From Methanosarcina sp. UBA5 (GTDB lineage: Archaea > Halobacteriota > Methanosarcinia > Methanosarcinales > Methanosarcinaceae): DNA of 9,365 nucleotides. Positions 1 to 5,647 of this stretch are shown piece after piece. The first letter of the stretch is position 1. Every line of letters starts with the position of its first letter. The notes under the pieces are model-generated. The model was not told where the DNA came from and searched no databases. It saw only the letters and a list, made by a program, of their open reading frames with translations. A program made the translations under genes and the position numbers. Where the stretch lies: contig NZ_DAVG01000108.1 in the NCBI RefSeq assembly GCF_002505485.1, positions 1 through 9,365 of the forward strand, in the 5' to 3' direction.

Positions 1-1
1 G

Positions 2-34
2 AGCGCAGAGGGTCACGAATACCCCATTCTTTAG
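2..34 (+). pseudogene. C-terminal end of a tnpB-like ORF, cut by the window edge
   Basis: Frame 2 enters from the left edge and reads SAEGHEYPIL before a TAG stop at 32-34. The stop lies inside the loop of a hairpin (22-41). A second hairpin exactly 200 bases downstream has the same layout and a matching peptide end (EAYPIL then TAG), so the two ends look related. TnpB genes of IS200/IS605 elements commonly stop at or within the right-end hairpin of the element. That rule, together with the similarity between the two ends, is the basis of the call. Only 10 codons are visible, so the family cannot be tested here. It may equally be a decayed fragment. Confidence 0.4.
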
Positions 35-41
35 ATTGGGG
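22..41 (+). repeat. Hairpin, IS200/IS605-like end, copy 1 (imperfect)
   Basis: CCCCATTC pairs with GATTGGGG around a TTTA loop, with one T-T mismatch. It is nearly identical to the hairpin at 222-241 (shared pattern CCCCAT-CTTTAG-TGGGG) and lies in the same orientation exactly 200 bases upstream. Subterminal hairpins of this kind are recognised as single strands by the TnpA transposase of IS200/IS605 elements. The mismatch suggests this copy is the more decayed one. Confidence 0.5.
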
Positions 42-78
42 ATGAAGTGAACCCTCGCCTCTTTATGGTTTCGTTTAA

Positions 79-234
79 ACCTCGGTACCGTTGCTTCTTT
101 GTAAAGTAAGGTTTCTTAGCGTCACGGTTACAGAAGTTGGTAATGCAACTCTGCATTAAGAAAGTCTTGTAAATGGATACTTAATTATTCCCCAGAAACC
201 GGGCGGGCGGCCCGAAGCATACCCCATCCTTTAG
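79..234 (+). pseudogene. tnpB: Decayed tnpB C-terminal tail of an IS200/IS605-type element
   Basis: After a stop at 76-78, frame 1 reads a TnpB-tail-like peptide (TSVPLLLCKV, then TEVGNATLH). It meets an internal TAA at 157-159, continues ESLVNGYLIIPQ and KPGGRPEAYPIL, and stops at TAG 232-234 inside the loop of the 222-241 hairpin. The low-complexity tail followed by a stop in the terminal hairpin is the usual end of archaeal tnpB genes. The catalytic RuvC and zinc-ribbon parts are not in the window. The internal stops show that the copy is not functional, unless the reading enters from elsewhere. This region is also where an omega (reRNA) guide RNA would be encoded in an intact element. The peptide similarity is judged by eye. 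Confidence 0.45.
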
Positions 235-241
235 GGTGGGG
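222..241 (+). mobile_element. Right-end hairpin of an IS200/IS605-family element, copy 2
   Basis: CCCCATCC pairs with GGGTGGGG around a TTTA loop, with one G-U pair. It follows a GC-rich stretch (CCGGGCGGGCGGCCCGAAGC, 199-218) that contrasts sharply with the AT-rich DNA downstream. A GC-rich end with a terminal hairpin fits the right end of an IS605-type element and the 3' part of its omega RNA scaffold. In such elements the host DNA just after the right end serves as the guide. The composition change at about 250 marks the probable element border. No left end or transposase body is in view. Confidence 0.5.
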
Positions 242-249
242 TGGCCGCA

Positions 250-1060
250 TGAAATTTGATTTTTCAATTCACTTCCGCAGCATATCTATTGCAGGAAGAT
301 ATTATACCAGTTAATTCTCCAATTTACTTTTTATAGGACTACTGGCAATTTTTATGTATAACTAGGACTTAAACACTTAATAAGCAATATAAAACACGAG
401 CAAGTCACACAAGCAAGTTGTTGCAAGTAACTTAGATGTCTTATAGTTTCACTCTACTTTTTTCTCAGCTCAATCGTGCAAGTCCTTCTTTGCTCTAATC
501 GTCTTACCGGCTATCTGGCGATTGGCCATCCGCCGATTGACAATTTTAAATTATATCATATTGAATATAAAATTATTTACAGATATAATATGATTAACAG
601 GGCTTAATCCGGAAAATTCGTTTTTAAACCTTAAGTTACATAAAAGGGCATAAATCATATAATTAATACTTATTAGGCTCTCCAAACATCGTATTTTTCA
701 ATAAAATAAATATTATTTATCTGTCATCCTGGAAATTCAACTGGAATTGGTTCTGAGTTAAATTCTCTAAGTGTCTTTATTTTATTCTTTACATAACCTC
801 ATAACAATAGCAAATTATAATCTCGGAACAAGAACAATTTTTAATTTGAAAAGTAACCCAATGTAAGAAAAAAGCCCAATTTTCGTCTTTAAAGGAAAAT
901 AATCCTTCGAAATAAAGTATTTAAGAATTATAAAGGGTTAAATCCCAAAATAGTCCTATTTAAAGTGTAAATCGTAAATTTAATCGGTTAACACTCCTGA
1001 AAAAGTAAGTATTCTTTTATTTTTAAATTCAGATATAGCATCTCTGTCAGGAACATATCG
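250..1060. other. AT-rich intergenic stretch, no gene seen
   Basis: All frames on both strands are broken by frequent stops, and no recognisable protein fragment, tRNA or rRNA is visible. The stretch contains an 8-bp inverted repeat, ATCATATT (555-562) with AATATGAT (587-594), in AT-rich DNA where chance palindromes are common. It also holds a short hairpin, ATTTTC (879-884) with GAAAAT (895-900). A less AT-rich island at about 470-540 (GGCGATTGGCCATCCGCCGA, 517-536) stands out and carries a 19-codon minus-strand ORF at 470-529 that I do not call. A regulatory RNA or decayed insertion debris is possible but not shown. Confidence 0.6.
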
Positions 1061-1189
1061 ATGAGTAACATCCCACCCAGAGACCCAGAGATATATTGTC
1101 ACAATGCAATTTTGTACCGTAATCAAAAAACGGTCAAAGCATTTAGAAAAGCATCGAAGAAGATTACGAGGAAACCATGTATGTACTAG
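1061..1189 (+). CDS. Possible small basic protein, 42 aa, unrecognised
   Basis: ATG at 1061 opens 42 codons ending at TAG 1187-1189. The frame is already open from 1001 without another ATG. The product starts MSNIPPRDPEIYCHNA and ends with a strongly basic segment (KAFRKASKKITRKP). No clear ribosome binding site precedes it; the best match is AGGAA at 1049-1053, about 7 bases upstream of the ATG. It lies at the end of a long non-coding stretch and about 100 bases before the winged-helix gene on the same strand. It could be a true small protein, a remnant of a larger gene, or chance. I do not recognise a family. Confidence 0.25.
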   Translation: MSNIPPRDPEIYCHNAILYRNQKTVKAFRKASKKITRKPCMY

Positions 1190-1221
1190 ACCTGCAATAT
1201 CAATTCGATAGTTCCTGACTC

Positions 1222-1237
1222 AACTCTTTAATGAGTT
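1222..1237. promoter_or_regulatory. Short inverted repeat upstream of the winged-helix gene
   Basis: AACTC (1222-1226) and GAGTT (1233-1237) flank TTTAAT, about 54 bases before the ATG at 1291. The AT-rich centre could be part of an archaeal TATA element, and a dyad over it would suit autoregulation by the downstream winged-helix protein. The arms are only 5 bp, so chance is quite possible. Confidence 0.2.
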
Positions 1238-1290
1238 AAAAAGAATTTCGAAAATATTCAAATACGAGAAAAAATGTAACAGGGATAAAA

Positions 1291-1689
1291 ATGCCTGATG
1301 ACCCGGAGGAAAAATTGCTGATTTTGCAGCTTTCCGAAGATTCCAAAAAAATTGCCAGACTTCTTTCAAGTGAAACTTCAATCAGAATTCTTAAATTGCT
1401 TAATAAGAAGTCGATGTCTGCAGGTAACCTTGCCGATGAGCTTGGAATACGCCTGAATACTCTCAAATACAATCTGGACTCACTTCTAGAAATCGGAATG
1501 ATTAGAGTAAGGAACGTAAAGTGGAGTCGGAAAGGAAGGGAAATAAAAGTTTATGAGGCAGCGGAAAAAGTAATTGTTTTTCTGCCCGCAAAAGAGAACC
1601 TAGAAACTCCTATTTTCATGATGAAGTCCTGGCAAGACAGCTTGGAGAATTCGGAGAGGCAGGAATTCCCCAAATTGTCCTGGAGTTAA
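1291..1689 (+). CDS. ArsR-like winged helix-turn-helix transcriptional regulator, C-terminus probably frameshifted
   Basis: This is a probable DNA-binding protein acting in the cytoplasm. Residues about 17-85 form a winged helix: SKKIARLLSSETSIRILKLL (18-37), a recognition-helix region NLADELGIRLNTLKYNLDSL (45-64), then a basic wing (VKWSRKGREIKVYE). The phrase KGREIKVYE is one I associate with ArsR-like regulators of Methanosarcina. AGGGA at 1281-1285 is a plausible ribosome binding site 5 bases before the ATG. After about residue 105 the sequence (MMKSWQDSLENSERQEF) no longer looks like the family. A neighbouring frame open to 1778 does look protein-like (EVLARQLGEFGEAGIP onward), which points to a frameshift near 1600-1623. 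The gene is followed by a lipoprotein gene and a membrane-bound winged-helix gene on the same strand. The effector and target genes are unknown. Confidence 0.8.
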   Translation: MPDDPEEKLLILQLSEDSKKIARLLSSETSIRILKLLNKKSMSAGNLADELGIRLNTLKYNLDSLLEIGMIRVRNVKWSRKGREIKVYEAAEKVIVFLPAKENLETPIFMMKSWQDSLENSERQEFPKLSWS

Positions 1690-1778
1690 TTAGAGTCTTC
1701 AGAGTTTCCGGAACGATTCTATTGCTTCTGAGAAAGACTTTTAAAAATAACCAAATATTAATATACGAACTCGAGTAA
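1623..1778 (+). pseudogene. Likely displaced C-terminal part of the winged-helix regulator (other frame)
   Basis: Frame 3 is open from 1557 to a TAA at 1776-1778. From 1623 it reads EVLARQLGEFGEAGIP, then a hydrophobic amphipathic stretch (QIVLELIRVFRVSGTILLLL) and a short end (RKTFKNNQILIYELE). Its first codon positions are purine-rich, especially in G, as in real coding DNA. The frame-1 version of the same DNA is Ser/Glu/Trp-rich and ends abruptly at 1689. There is no start codon of its own. Joining the frames between about 1600 and 1623 (near TATTTTCATGATG) would give a protein of about 162 residues. This could be a true mutation, a sequencing error or, less likely, programmed slippage at the TTTT run. 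Confidence 0.45.
1755..1765 (+). promoter_or_regulatory. TATA-like element before the lipoprotein gene
   Basis: ATATTAATATA is AT-rich and TATA-like. It would place transcription start at about 1785-1792, some 25 bases downstream. That would give either a nearly leaderless mRNA for the ATG at 1795 or a leader of about 35 bases for the ATG at 1825. It overlaps the end of the displaced frame of the upstream regulator. AT-rich matches are frequent in this DNA. Confidence 0.3.
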
Positions 1779-1824
1779 AAGATACAGTCCAGTAATGAGT
1801 TCTTTCCATAGGACGTGGCCCAGT

Positions 1825-2880
1825 ATGAAAATCAAATTTCTGTCCTTGCTCCTTATACTTGCAGCCGTTATCATGATCTCAGGCTGCGTTGATGAGGGGG
1901 CTCAGGGCTTTAATTGTAGAGGTTCAGAAGATCTAGCTAGGACTATTTTTTTCCCCTATGTAGGGCTCCTGGACCATGGGAAATCTGAAATTCCAGGCAT
2001 GCATCCCCATGAGTTTCCTCCAGGCCCTGAGTCCATGCATACTCTGAAAGATGCAACATCCCTTCTTGACAGAAACATCGAAAAAGCAGAAACGATTTCA
2101 TTAAAGCTTAAAGTCGGGATTGAGCGCTACAAAGCAGAAGGGGAAGATGTTAGCAGACTTGAAGCCCTGCTTGAAGAGTATAACCGTCTTATAAAAGAGG
2201 CAAAGCAGTACCGAGCCCTTGCGGATGCAGTCTCAGGCGAAGAAAATAACAGCTCAATTGCGGATTCGAGTCAATATAACGGTTCATCCGAAAATATGAA
2301 AATAGATTATTTGATTCAGTCTCAGAAGAGTATGATGAAAGCCAATCATGTCCTGAGAGATATTTTCGGGGAGCTTAGTTCTCTAATGGAAAGCGAAGAA
2401 CTTAACAATACATCCCGGCTTATTTCGGCAGGAGAAGGAAAAGCTATTCTTATGGGCAATTTCACTCTGAATCTGCACCTGGAAGATGGAGAAATGGCAA
2501 TAATGGGTCTTTCCAGGGATTCCAAAATTGATATAAACGGGGATTACACATTTGAAGAGAATACCGACTCGCATGATACGGTGCAACTTTACAACATAAG
2601 TTCTGCTGATGTGAAGATTTCCGGTTCCCGTAAAACGGTAATGTTAAAAAATGAAAACATTACCCTCACTGCAGATGGCGAAGGTTATGTAGCCTTCCAG
2701 GGAAACGGCACCTACAGTGTTGAAGAGGCAGGTAGGATAGTAAAAGAAGAAAAGTGGGCGAAACCTTTCTTTGAAGACGGAATGAATCCCCAAGATCACG
2801 GGCCTGACGGAAAGGACAATAATACCGGATATGGGCCTGATAGGAATGACAATGATGTGATAATTGGGCACAGGGCATGA
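1825..2880 (+). CDS. Predicted exported lipoprotein with coiled-coil and beta-rich domains, unknown function
   Basis: I do not recognise a named family. From ATG 1825 the protein has 351 residues. It opens with Lys-flanked hydrophobic residues and a lipobox (VIMISGC, Cys21), so it should be exported and lipid-anchored on the outer face of the membrane. Residues about 70-137 are charged and helical (RNIEKAETISLKLK, EALLEEYNRLIKEAKQYR), a likely coiled coil. A second helix spans about 158-192. Residues about 200-307 look beta-rich (MGNFTLNLHLEDGEMAIMG, GEGYVAFQGNGTYSVEE). The tail is Gly/Asp/Asn/Pro-rich. Several N-X-S/T sequons fit a glycosylated surface protein. An in-frame ATG at 1795 would add MSSFHRTWPS before the signal peptide. 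I prefer 1825 for the compact signal peptide and AGGA at 1810-1813, although that spacing is long. It sits between two regulator genes on the same strand. Confidence 0.75.
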   Translation: MKIKFLSLLLILAAVIMISGCVDEGAQGFNCRGSEDLARTIFFPYVGLLDHGKSEIPGMHPHEFPPGPESMHTLKDATSLLDRNIEKAETISLKLKVGIERYKAEGEDVSRLEALLEEYNRLIKEAKQYRALADAVSGEENNSSIADSSQYNGSSENMKIDYLIQSQKSMMKANHVLRDIFGELSSLMESEELNNTSRLISAGEGKAILMGNFTLNLHLEDGEMAIMGLSRDSKIDINGDYTFEENTDSHDTVQLYNISSADVKISGSRKTVMLKNENITLTADGEGYVAFQGNGTYSVEEAGRIVKEEKWAKPFFEDGMNPQDHGPDGKDNNTGYGPDRNDNDVIIGHRA

Positions 2881-2900
2881 AGTAATATCACACTGATAGA

Positions 2901-2945
2901 GCTTCTCCGGAAACAGAATGCAGGAGAGAGGTTTCTTAGAGAAGC
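2901..2945 (+). promoter_or_regulatory. Leader inverted repeat with two alternative pairings
   Basis: In the 91-base gap before the membrane-regulator gene, GCTTCTC (2901-2907) can pair with GAGAAGC (2939-2945). Alternatively TCTCC (2904-2908) can pair with GGAGA (2923-2927). The two pairings exclude each other. The true ribosome binding site AGGAG (2957-2961) lies just downstream and is not covered by either hairpin. Regulation is speculative. Confidence 0.2.
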
Positions 2946-2971
2946 AATAACGTTCCAGGAGAATATTAAAA

Positions 2972-4375
2972 ATGCCTGGAAAAATTGAAAATCAAAATGC
3001 AACTCTGGGTTTATCGAAAATGAATCTAAGGCTCTATATTATTTGCATCGCTGCCGTACTTGCTTTATCAGGTCCTGCCTTAGCAAACAGCACGGCTACA
3101 GTCCACGGGACGGTATACGGCTGGGATACCTTCAAGCCTCTGGAAAATGCCGTGGTTGAGGTAAATTCTACTCCTTCACAGTCCATGGTGGCAAAGTACG
3201 GCGTGTACTCTTTTGATCTGGCACCCGGAGATTATAATATTACAGCCAGTTACTATCAGAACAGTAGCGTTACATATTCGGCTAACGAGACTATTCAGAT
3301 TAAAGATCAAGGAAAATATTTACGTGATCTCCTACTCCTTCCTGTTTATTCCGAGGAACTAATGGGTGATTCCAAACTAAACGGATTTTCCGAAGACCAG
3401 AACGGGACTGCAAAAAGCTCCTCCTCAAATACAACAAATTCACTAACAGACACATCCACAGGGGCGATGACAAGCAAAGGCAATTCGAGCAGCACGAATC
3501 TAGCTGATCAGATCAGAGCTGGCCATATAAATGTGAATTACCTGCTGATAACTCTTTTACTTATTCTCCTGCCTACAGCAGGCTACTTTGTCTCCAGAAA
3601 GGATAAAAAAATAGAGAAAAACCAGCCTCAAAAAAGGGTAAATAGAGTCTCAGATACAGAAGCAAACGGAAAGGGGCGTATTACAGGAGATTTTTTCAAA
3701 CCAGTTAAGGTTCCCGAGCTCTCAGTAGAAGTTCATGATGAAAGGATAGGAGTTCCTCACGAAAGCTTAGACCCCAAGCTAAAACTTGAGTCTGAGATAC
3801 GGGTATCTCAAGTACAGGAATCTAGGGTAAAGCCCTTCGAAACTGCATCTTCAACAGAAATAGTAGCAGATCCTGTAAAAGAGCCTGTGAAAGAGCCGGT
3901 AAAGGAATTTATACAGGAACCTGTAACAGAATCGGTAAAAGAACCTGTGAATGAACAGGTAAAGCCGGCAGTAACAGAATTATCACCTGAAATCCTGAAA
4001 GAGAAATTGCAGGAAGAGTCTGCAGAAATTAAAGTGGGTTCTCAGGAGAACGAAATAGAGCTGGTTGAATCTGAGCCGCAAAAAGAGAAACAGGAAATTT
4101 TCTCTGAAGAAGCTGGGGATAAGCCCGCAGAGAGTCACGAAACTGAAATTCCTGCTTCAAAAAAGAAGCTTCCGCTTCCCGCAGACCTCCAAGAAGTCAT
4201 GGATATAATTCGAGGTCAGGGAGGCAGGATTACACAAAAGGACTTGCGCAGTAAGCTGAAGTACTCCGAAGGAAAGGTTAGCCTCATGCTTGCAGATCTG
4301 GAAAGAAGAGAACTGATTGAAAAGTTCAAAAGGGGGCGTGGGAATGTTGTTATCCTGAGAGATGAGGAGCGTTGA
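2972..4375 (+). CDS. Membrane-anchored protein with outside beta domain and cytoplasmic C-terminal winged helix
   Basis: This 467-residue protein looks like a one-piece sensor-regulator. A signal sequence (about 19-38, ending SGPALA) is followed by a carboxypeptidase-regulatory-like beta domain at about 41-125 (ATVHGTVYGWDTFKPLENAV, then GVYSFDLAPGDYNITASY). Next come a Ser/Thr/Asn-rich linker with many sequons (132-180) and one membrane span (about 188-207, NYLLITLLLILLPTAGYFV). The span is followed by a basic stop-transfer segment (SRKDKKIEK). The inside part is acidic and repetitive, with PVKE-type repeats at 301-334. It ends in a winged helix at about 400-465 (LQEVMDIIRGQGGRITQKDL, then LMLADLERRELIEKFKRGRG). 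AGGAG at 2957-2961 supports ATG 2972. An in-frame ATG at 3020 gives a tidier signal peptide but lacks a good binding site. It follows the lipoprotein gene by 91 bases. The ligand, DNA target and any proteolytic release are unknown. Confidence 0.85.
   Translation: MPGKIENQNATLGLSKMNLRLYIICIAAVLALSGPALANSTATVHGTVYGWDTFKPLENAVVEVNSTPSQSMVAKYGVYSFDLAPGDYNITASYYQNSSVTYSANETIQIKDQGKYLRDLLLLPVYSEELMGDSKLNGFSEDQNGTAKSSSSNTTNSLTDTSTGAMTSKGNSSSTNLADQIRAGHINVNYLLITLLLILLPTAGYFVSRKDKKIEKNQPQKRVNRVSDTEANGKGRITGDFFKPVKVPELSVEVHDERIGVPHESLDPKLKLESEIRVSQVQESRVKPFETASSTEIVADPVKEPVKEPVKEFIQEPVTESVKEPVNEQVKPAVTELSPEILKEKLQEESAEIKVGSQENEIELVESEPQKEKQEIFSEEAGDKPAESHETEIPASKKKLPLPADLQEVMDIIRGQGGRITQKDLRSKLKYSEGKVSLMLADLERRELIEKFKRGRGNVVILRDEER
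3872..3967 (+). repeat. Period-12 repeat encoding PVKE-like tetrapeptides
   Basis: About eight 4-residue units (PVKE, PVKE, PVKE, FIQE, PVTE, SVKE, PVNE, QVKP) occupy residues 301-332 of the membrane regulator. DNA units are of the form CCTGTAAAAGAG and its variants. Pro at every fourth place with alternating Lys and Glu suggests an extended, stiff spacer between the membrane and the winged helix. Codon variation between units (CCT/CCG, GTA/GTG, AAA/AAG) shows that the array is not a recent expansion. Confidence 0.85.
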
Positions 4376-4458
4376 AACTCAGTATTTTCATTTTTCAGTA
4401 TTTCATACCACACTTTATACTCATATATTTGTGGCACCCTTTTATTCCCTCCATCAAG

Positions 4459-4479
4459 AGAAGGGTTTTAAGCCCTTCT
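4459..4479. terminator. Hairpin between convergent genes, possible two-way terminator
   Basis: AGAAGGG (4459-4465) pairs perfectly with CCCTTCT (4473-4479), and the stem can extend by a T-G and a T-A pair. It lies between the end of the plus-strand regulator gene (4375) and the end of the minus-strand DUF2284 gene (4574). A T-rich run at about 4384-4399 may help end plus-strand transcripts. Neither side of the hairpin has a long T-tract, so the role is inferred from position. Confidence 0.45.
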
Positions 4480-4573
4480 AAATAAAATTTACGATCATCT
4501 ATGACTTTAATTAGTTAATAACCAATTATCATGCTTTATAATTTTCAAAATAGCATTCAATTAACTGATAGTT

Positions 4574-5258
4574 TCAGTCAATCAATAGAAGAGACATGGG
4601 TTCAGGTTGCCCTTTAATGGGGAATTCCAGGGGCATACCAGATTCCGCGGCAGTTTTCTTCATATTTATCCCAACGGCATGTTCCGGAATTCTCGCCATA
4701 TTCGAATGGATACAGATTCCCTTTTCCACATTGCATTTTTCACATAGCCTGCATGAACCGTTCACAAATGCAACCGCAAAGGTGAATCCTTCGTTAAAAG
4801 CTGCTTTTTCAAGCTCTAGCATTGCGGATGCCATTTTCTTGCTATAGTCAAAATATTCTTCCCAGAACTTGGCGGCTTTTTCCCTTGTTTCCTCAGACTC
4901 AGTCGGGTCAAGCCAGGTTTTGTATGGAGCTTTTGCAATTTCTTCATCTGCAATTGCAGGCGACCTGAACTTGACAAGCATCGCATAGCTGTATTCTTTC
5001 AGTATTTCCCGAAACTCATCGACGGTGGGAACATGCGGTGGGCATGTCAGCTTTTTCCCGTATCCTATACAGCCCCTATTTTAAAACCACTCTTTTTTCT
5101 ACAAATACCTTATAAGTGAGAATTATCTTTGCGTCAATCGCTTCCAGTTCCAGAGCTTTTTTCACAAGAAAATCAAATTCCTCAGGTTTTATGCCTCTAG
5201 ATGACAAACTCATCCCTTCCAAAAACTTATTTTCAATTAAAAGCATTTTATTAGCCAT
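4574..5258 (-). pseudogene. DUF2284 putative metal-binding protein, broken by an apparent 2-base deletion
   Basis: Two open stretches form one gene. The first (5258 to 5076) encodes 60 residues ending EKRVVLK followed by TAG. Starting at 5077 in the next frame the DNA reads RGCIGYGKKLTCPPHVP, the CxGYGK...CPPH motif of DUF2284, and runs without stop through EFREILKEYSYA into MLVKFRSPAI and on to 4574. Adding two bases (AAA-TAG to AAA-TGT-AG) would restore KCRGCIGYGKK and a 228-residue protein, close to what I expect for the family. A C-terminal Cys cluster is intact (GSCRLCEKCNVEKGICIHS), followed by PEHAVGINMKKTAAESGMPL. The Cys residues probably bind iron or an Fe-S cluster; the function is unknown. 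The ATG at 4981 lies mid-domain and is not a natural start. The gene may be truly dead or the deletion may be a sequencing error. No strong ribosome binding site is visible before ATG 5258. Confidence 0.85.
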
Positions 5259-5612
5259 TGTTGTGTTAGAAAATAAGTACTGTCAGTTCAGGGTACTATT
5301 TAATTGTACGTAAATATTTTTATCAGTTTAATTTTTATTTATTAAAGTGGCTAGATTAAACTTCTCTCATGTGAGATTCTTCATTATTTCGTAAAAATTT
5401 TGAATTGGAGCCTGTCCAAAAAGTAGAAAATAGACTAACAAAAAAGTAGAATAATGGATTCATAATACTGTTTGTACAATAGGAATGGAAACTTAAAAAT
5501 ATTGTACTTTAGTTCTTATGCGCATGAATAACATTCAGAGTAGCTGGACTTTTCGGATGGCTCTGAAATGGGCGTTTCTTCAGAAAACTTAGGAATGAGG
5601 TGGAGAAGGATG
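5259..5612. other. Intergenic region with several small dyads and a possible insertion-sequence end
   Basis: No gene is seen. Just upstream of the DUF2284 start, AGTAC (5276-5280) and GTACT (5293-5297) form a short dyad; on the minus strand AT-rich DNA at about 5310-5345 could supply its promoter. TCTCA/TGAGA lies at 5365-5376. At 5408 the sequence GAGCCTGTCCAAAAAGTAGA resembles the terminal repeats of some archaeal insertion sequences, and AAAAAGTAGAA occurs twice (5418-5428 and 5441-5451). No transposase fragment is present, so an IS remnant is only a suggestion. Confidence 0.45.
5474..5507. repeat. Perfect 8-bp inverted repeat GTACAATA / TATTGTAC
   Basis: GTACAATA (5474-5481) and TATTGTAC (5500-5507) are separated by 18 bases. 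The spacing from arm centre to arm centre is 26 bases, so the arms could bind a protein on nearly the same helix face or fold as an RNA hairpin. It lies between the DUF2284 gene and the thiE terminator and is not explained by either. Confidence 0.6.
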
Positions 5613-5640
5613 AAAAAAGGTTGAGAATAAATCCTTCTCA
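5613..5640 (-). terminator. Likely terminator downstream of thiE
   Basis: Reading the minus strand, TGAGAA and TTCTCA (5635-5640 and 5622-5627) form a 6-bp stem with loop GGATTTA. ACC and then six T residues (5618-5613) follow. It begins 8 bases after the thiE stop. A hairpin followed by a U-tract, or the U-tract alone, is a suitable end signal for an archaeal transcript. Confidence 0.6.
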
Positions 5641-5647
5641 TTCTTTA

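Noticed and set aside
470..529. 19-codon minus-strand ORF reading MANRQIAGKTIRAKKDLHD
   Set aside because: It is too short to support, has no clear ribosome binding site at proper spacing, and lacks context; it is noted only within the intergenic description.
555..594. 8-bp inverted repeat ATCATATT / AATATGAT
   Set aside because: It is made almost wholly of A and T in very AT-rich DNA with a 24-base spacer; chance is likely and no gene is adjacent.
4574..4981. Independent 135-residue gene starting at ATG 4981
   Set aside because: The reading frame continues upstream into the conserved CPPH motif, and the ATG is internal to the DUF2284 domain, so it is the 3' part of a broken gene.
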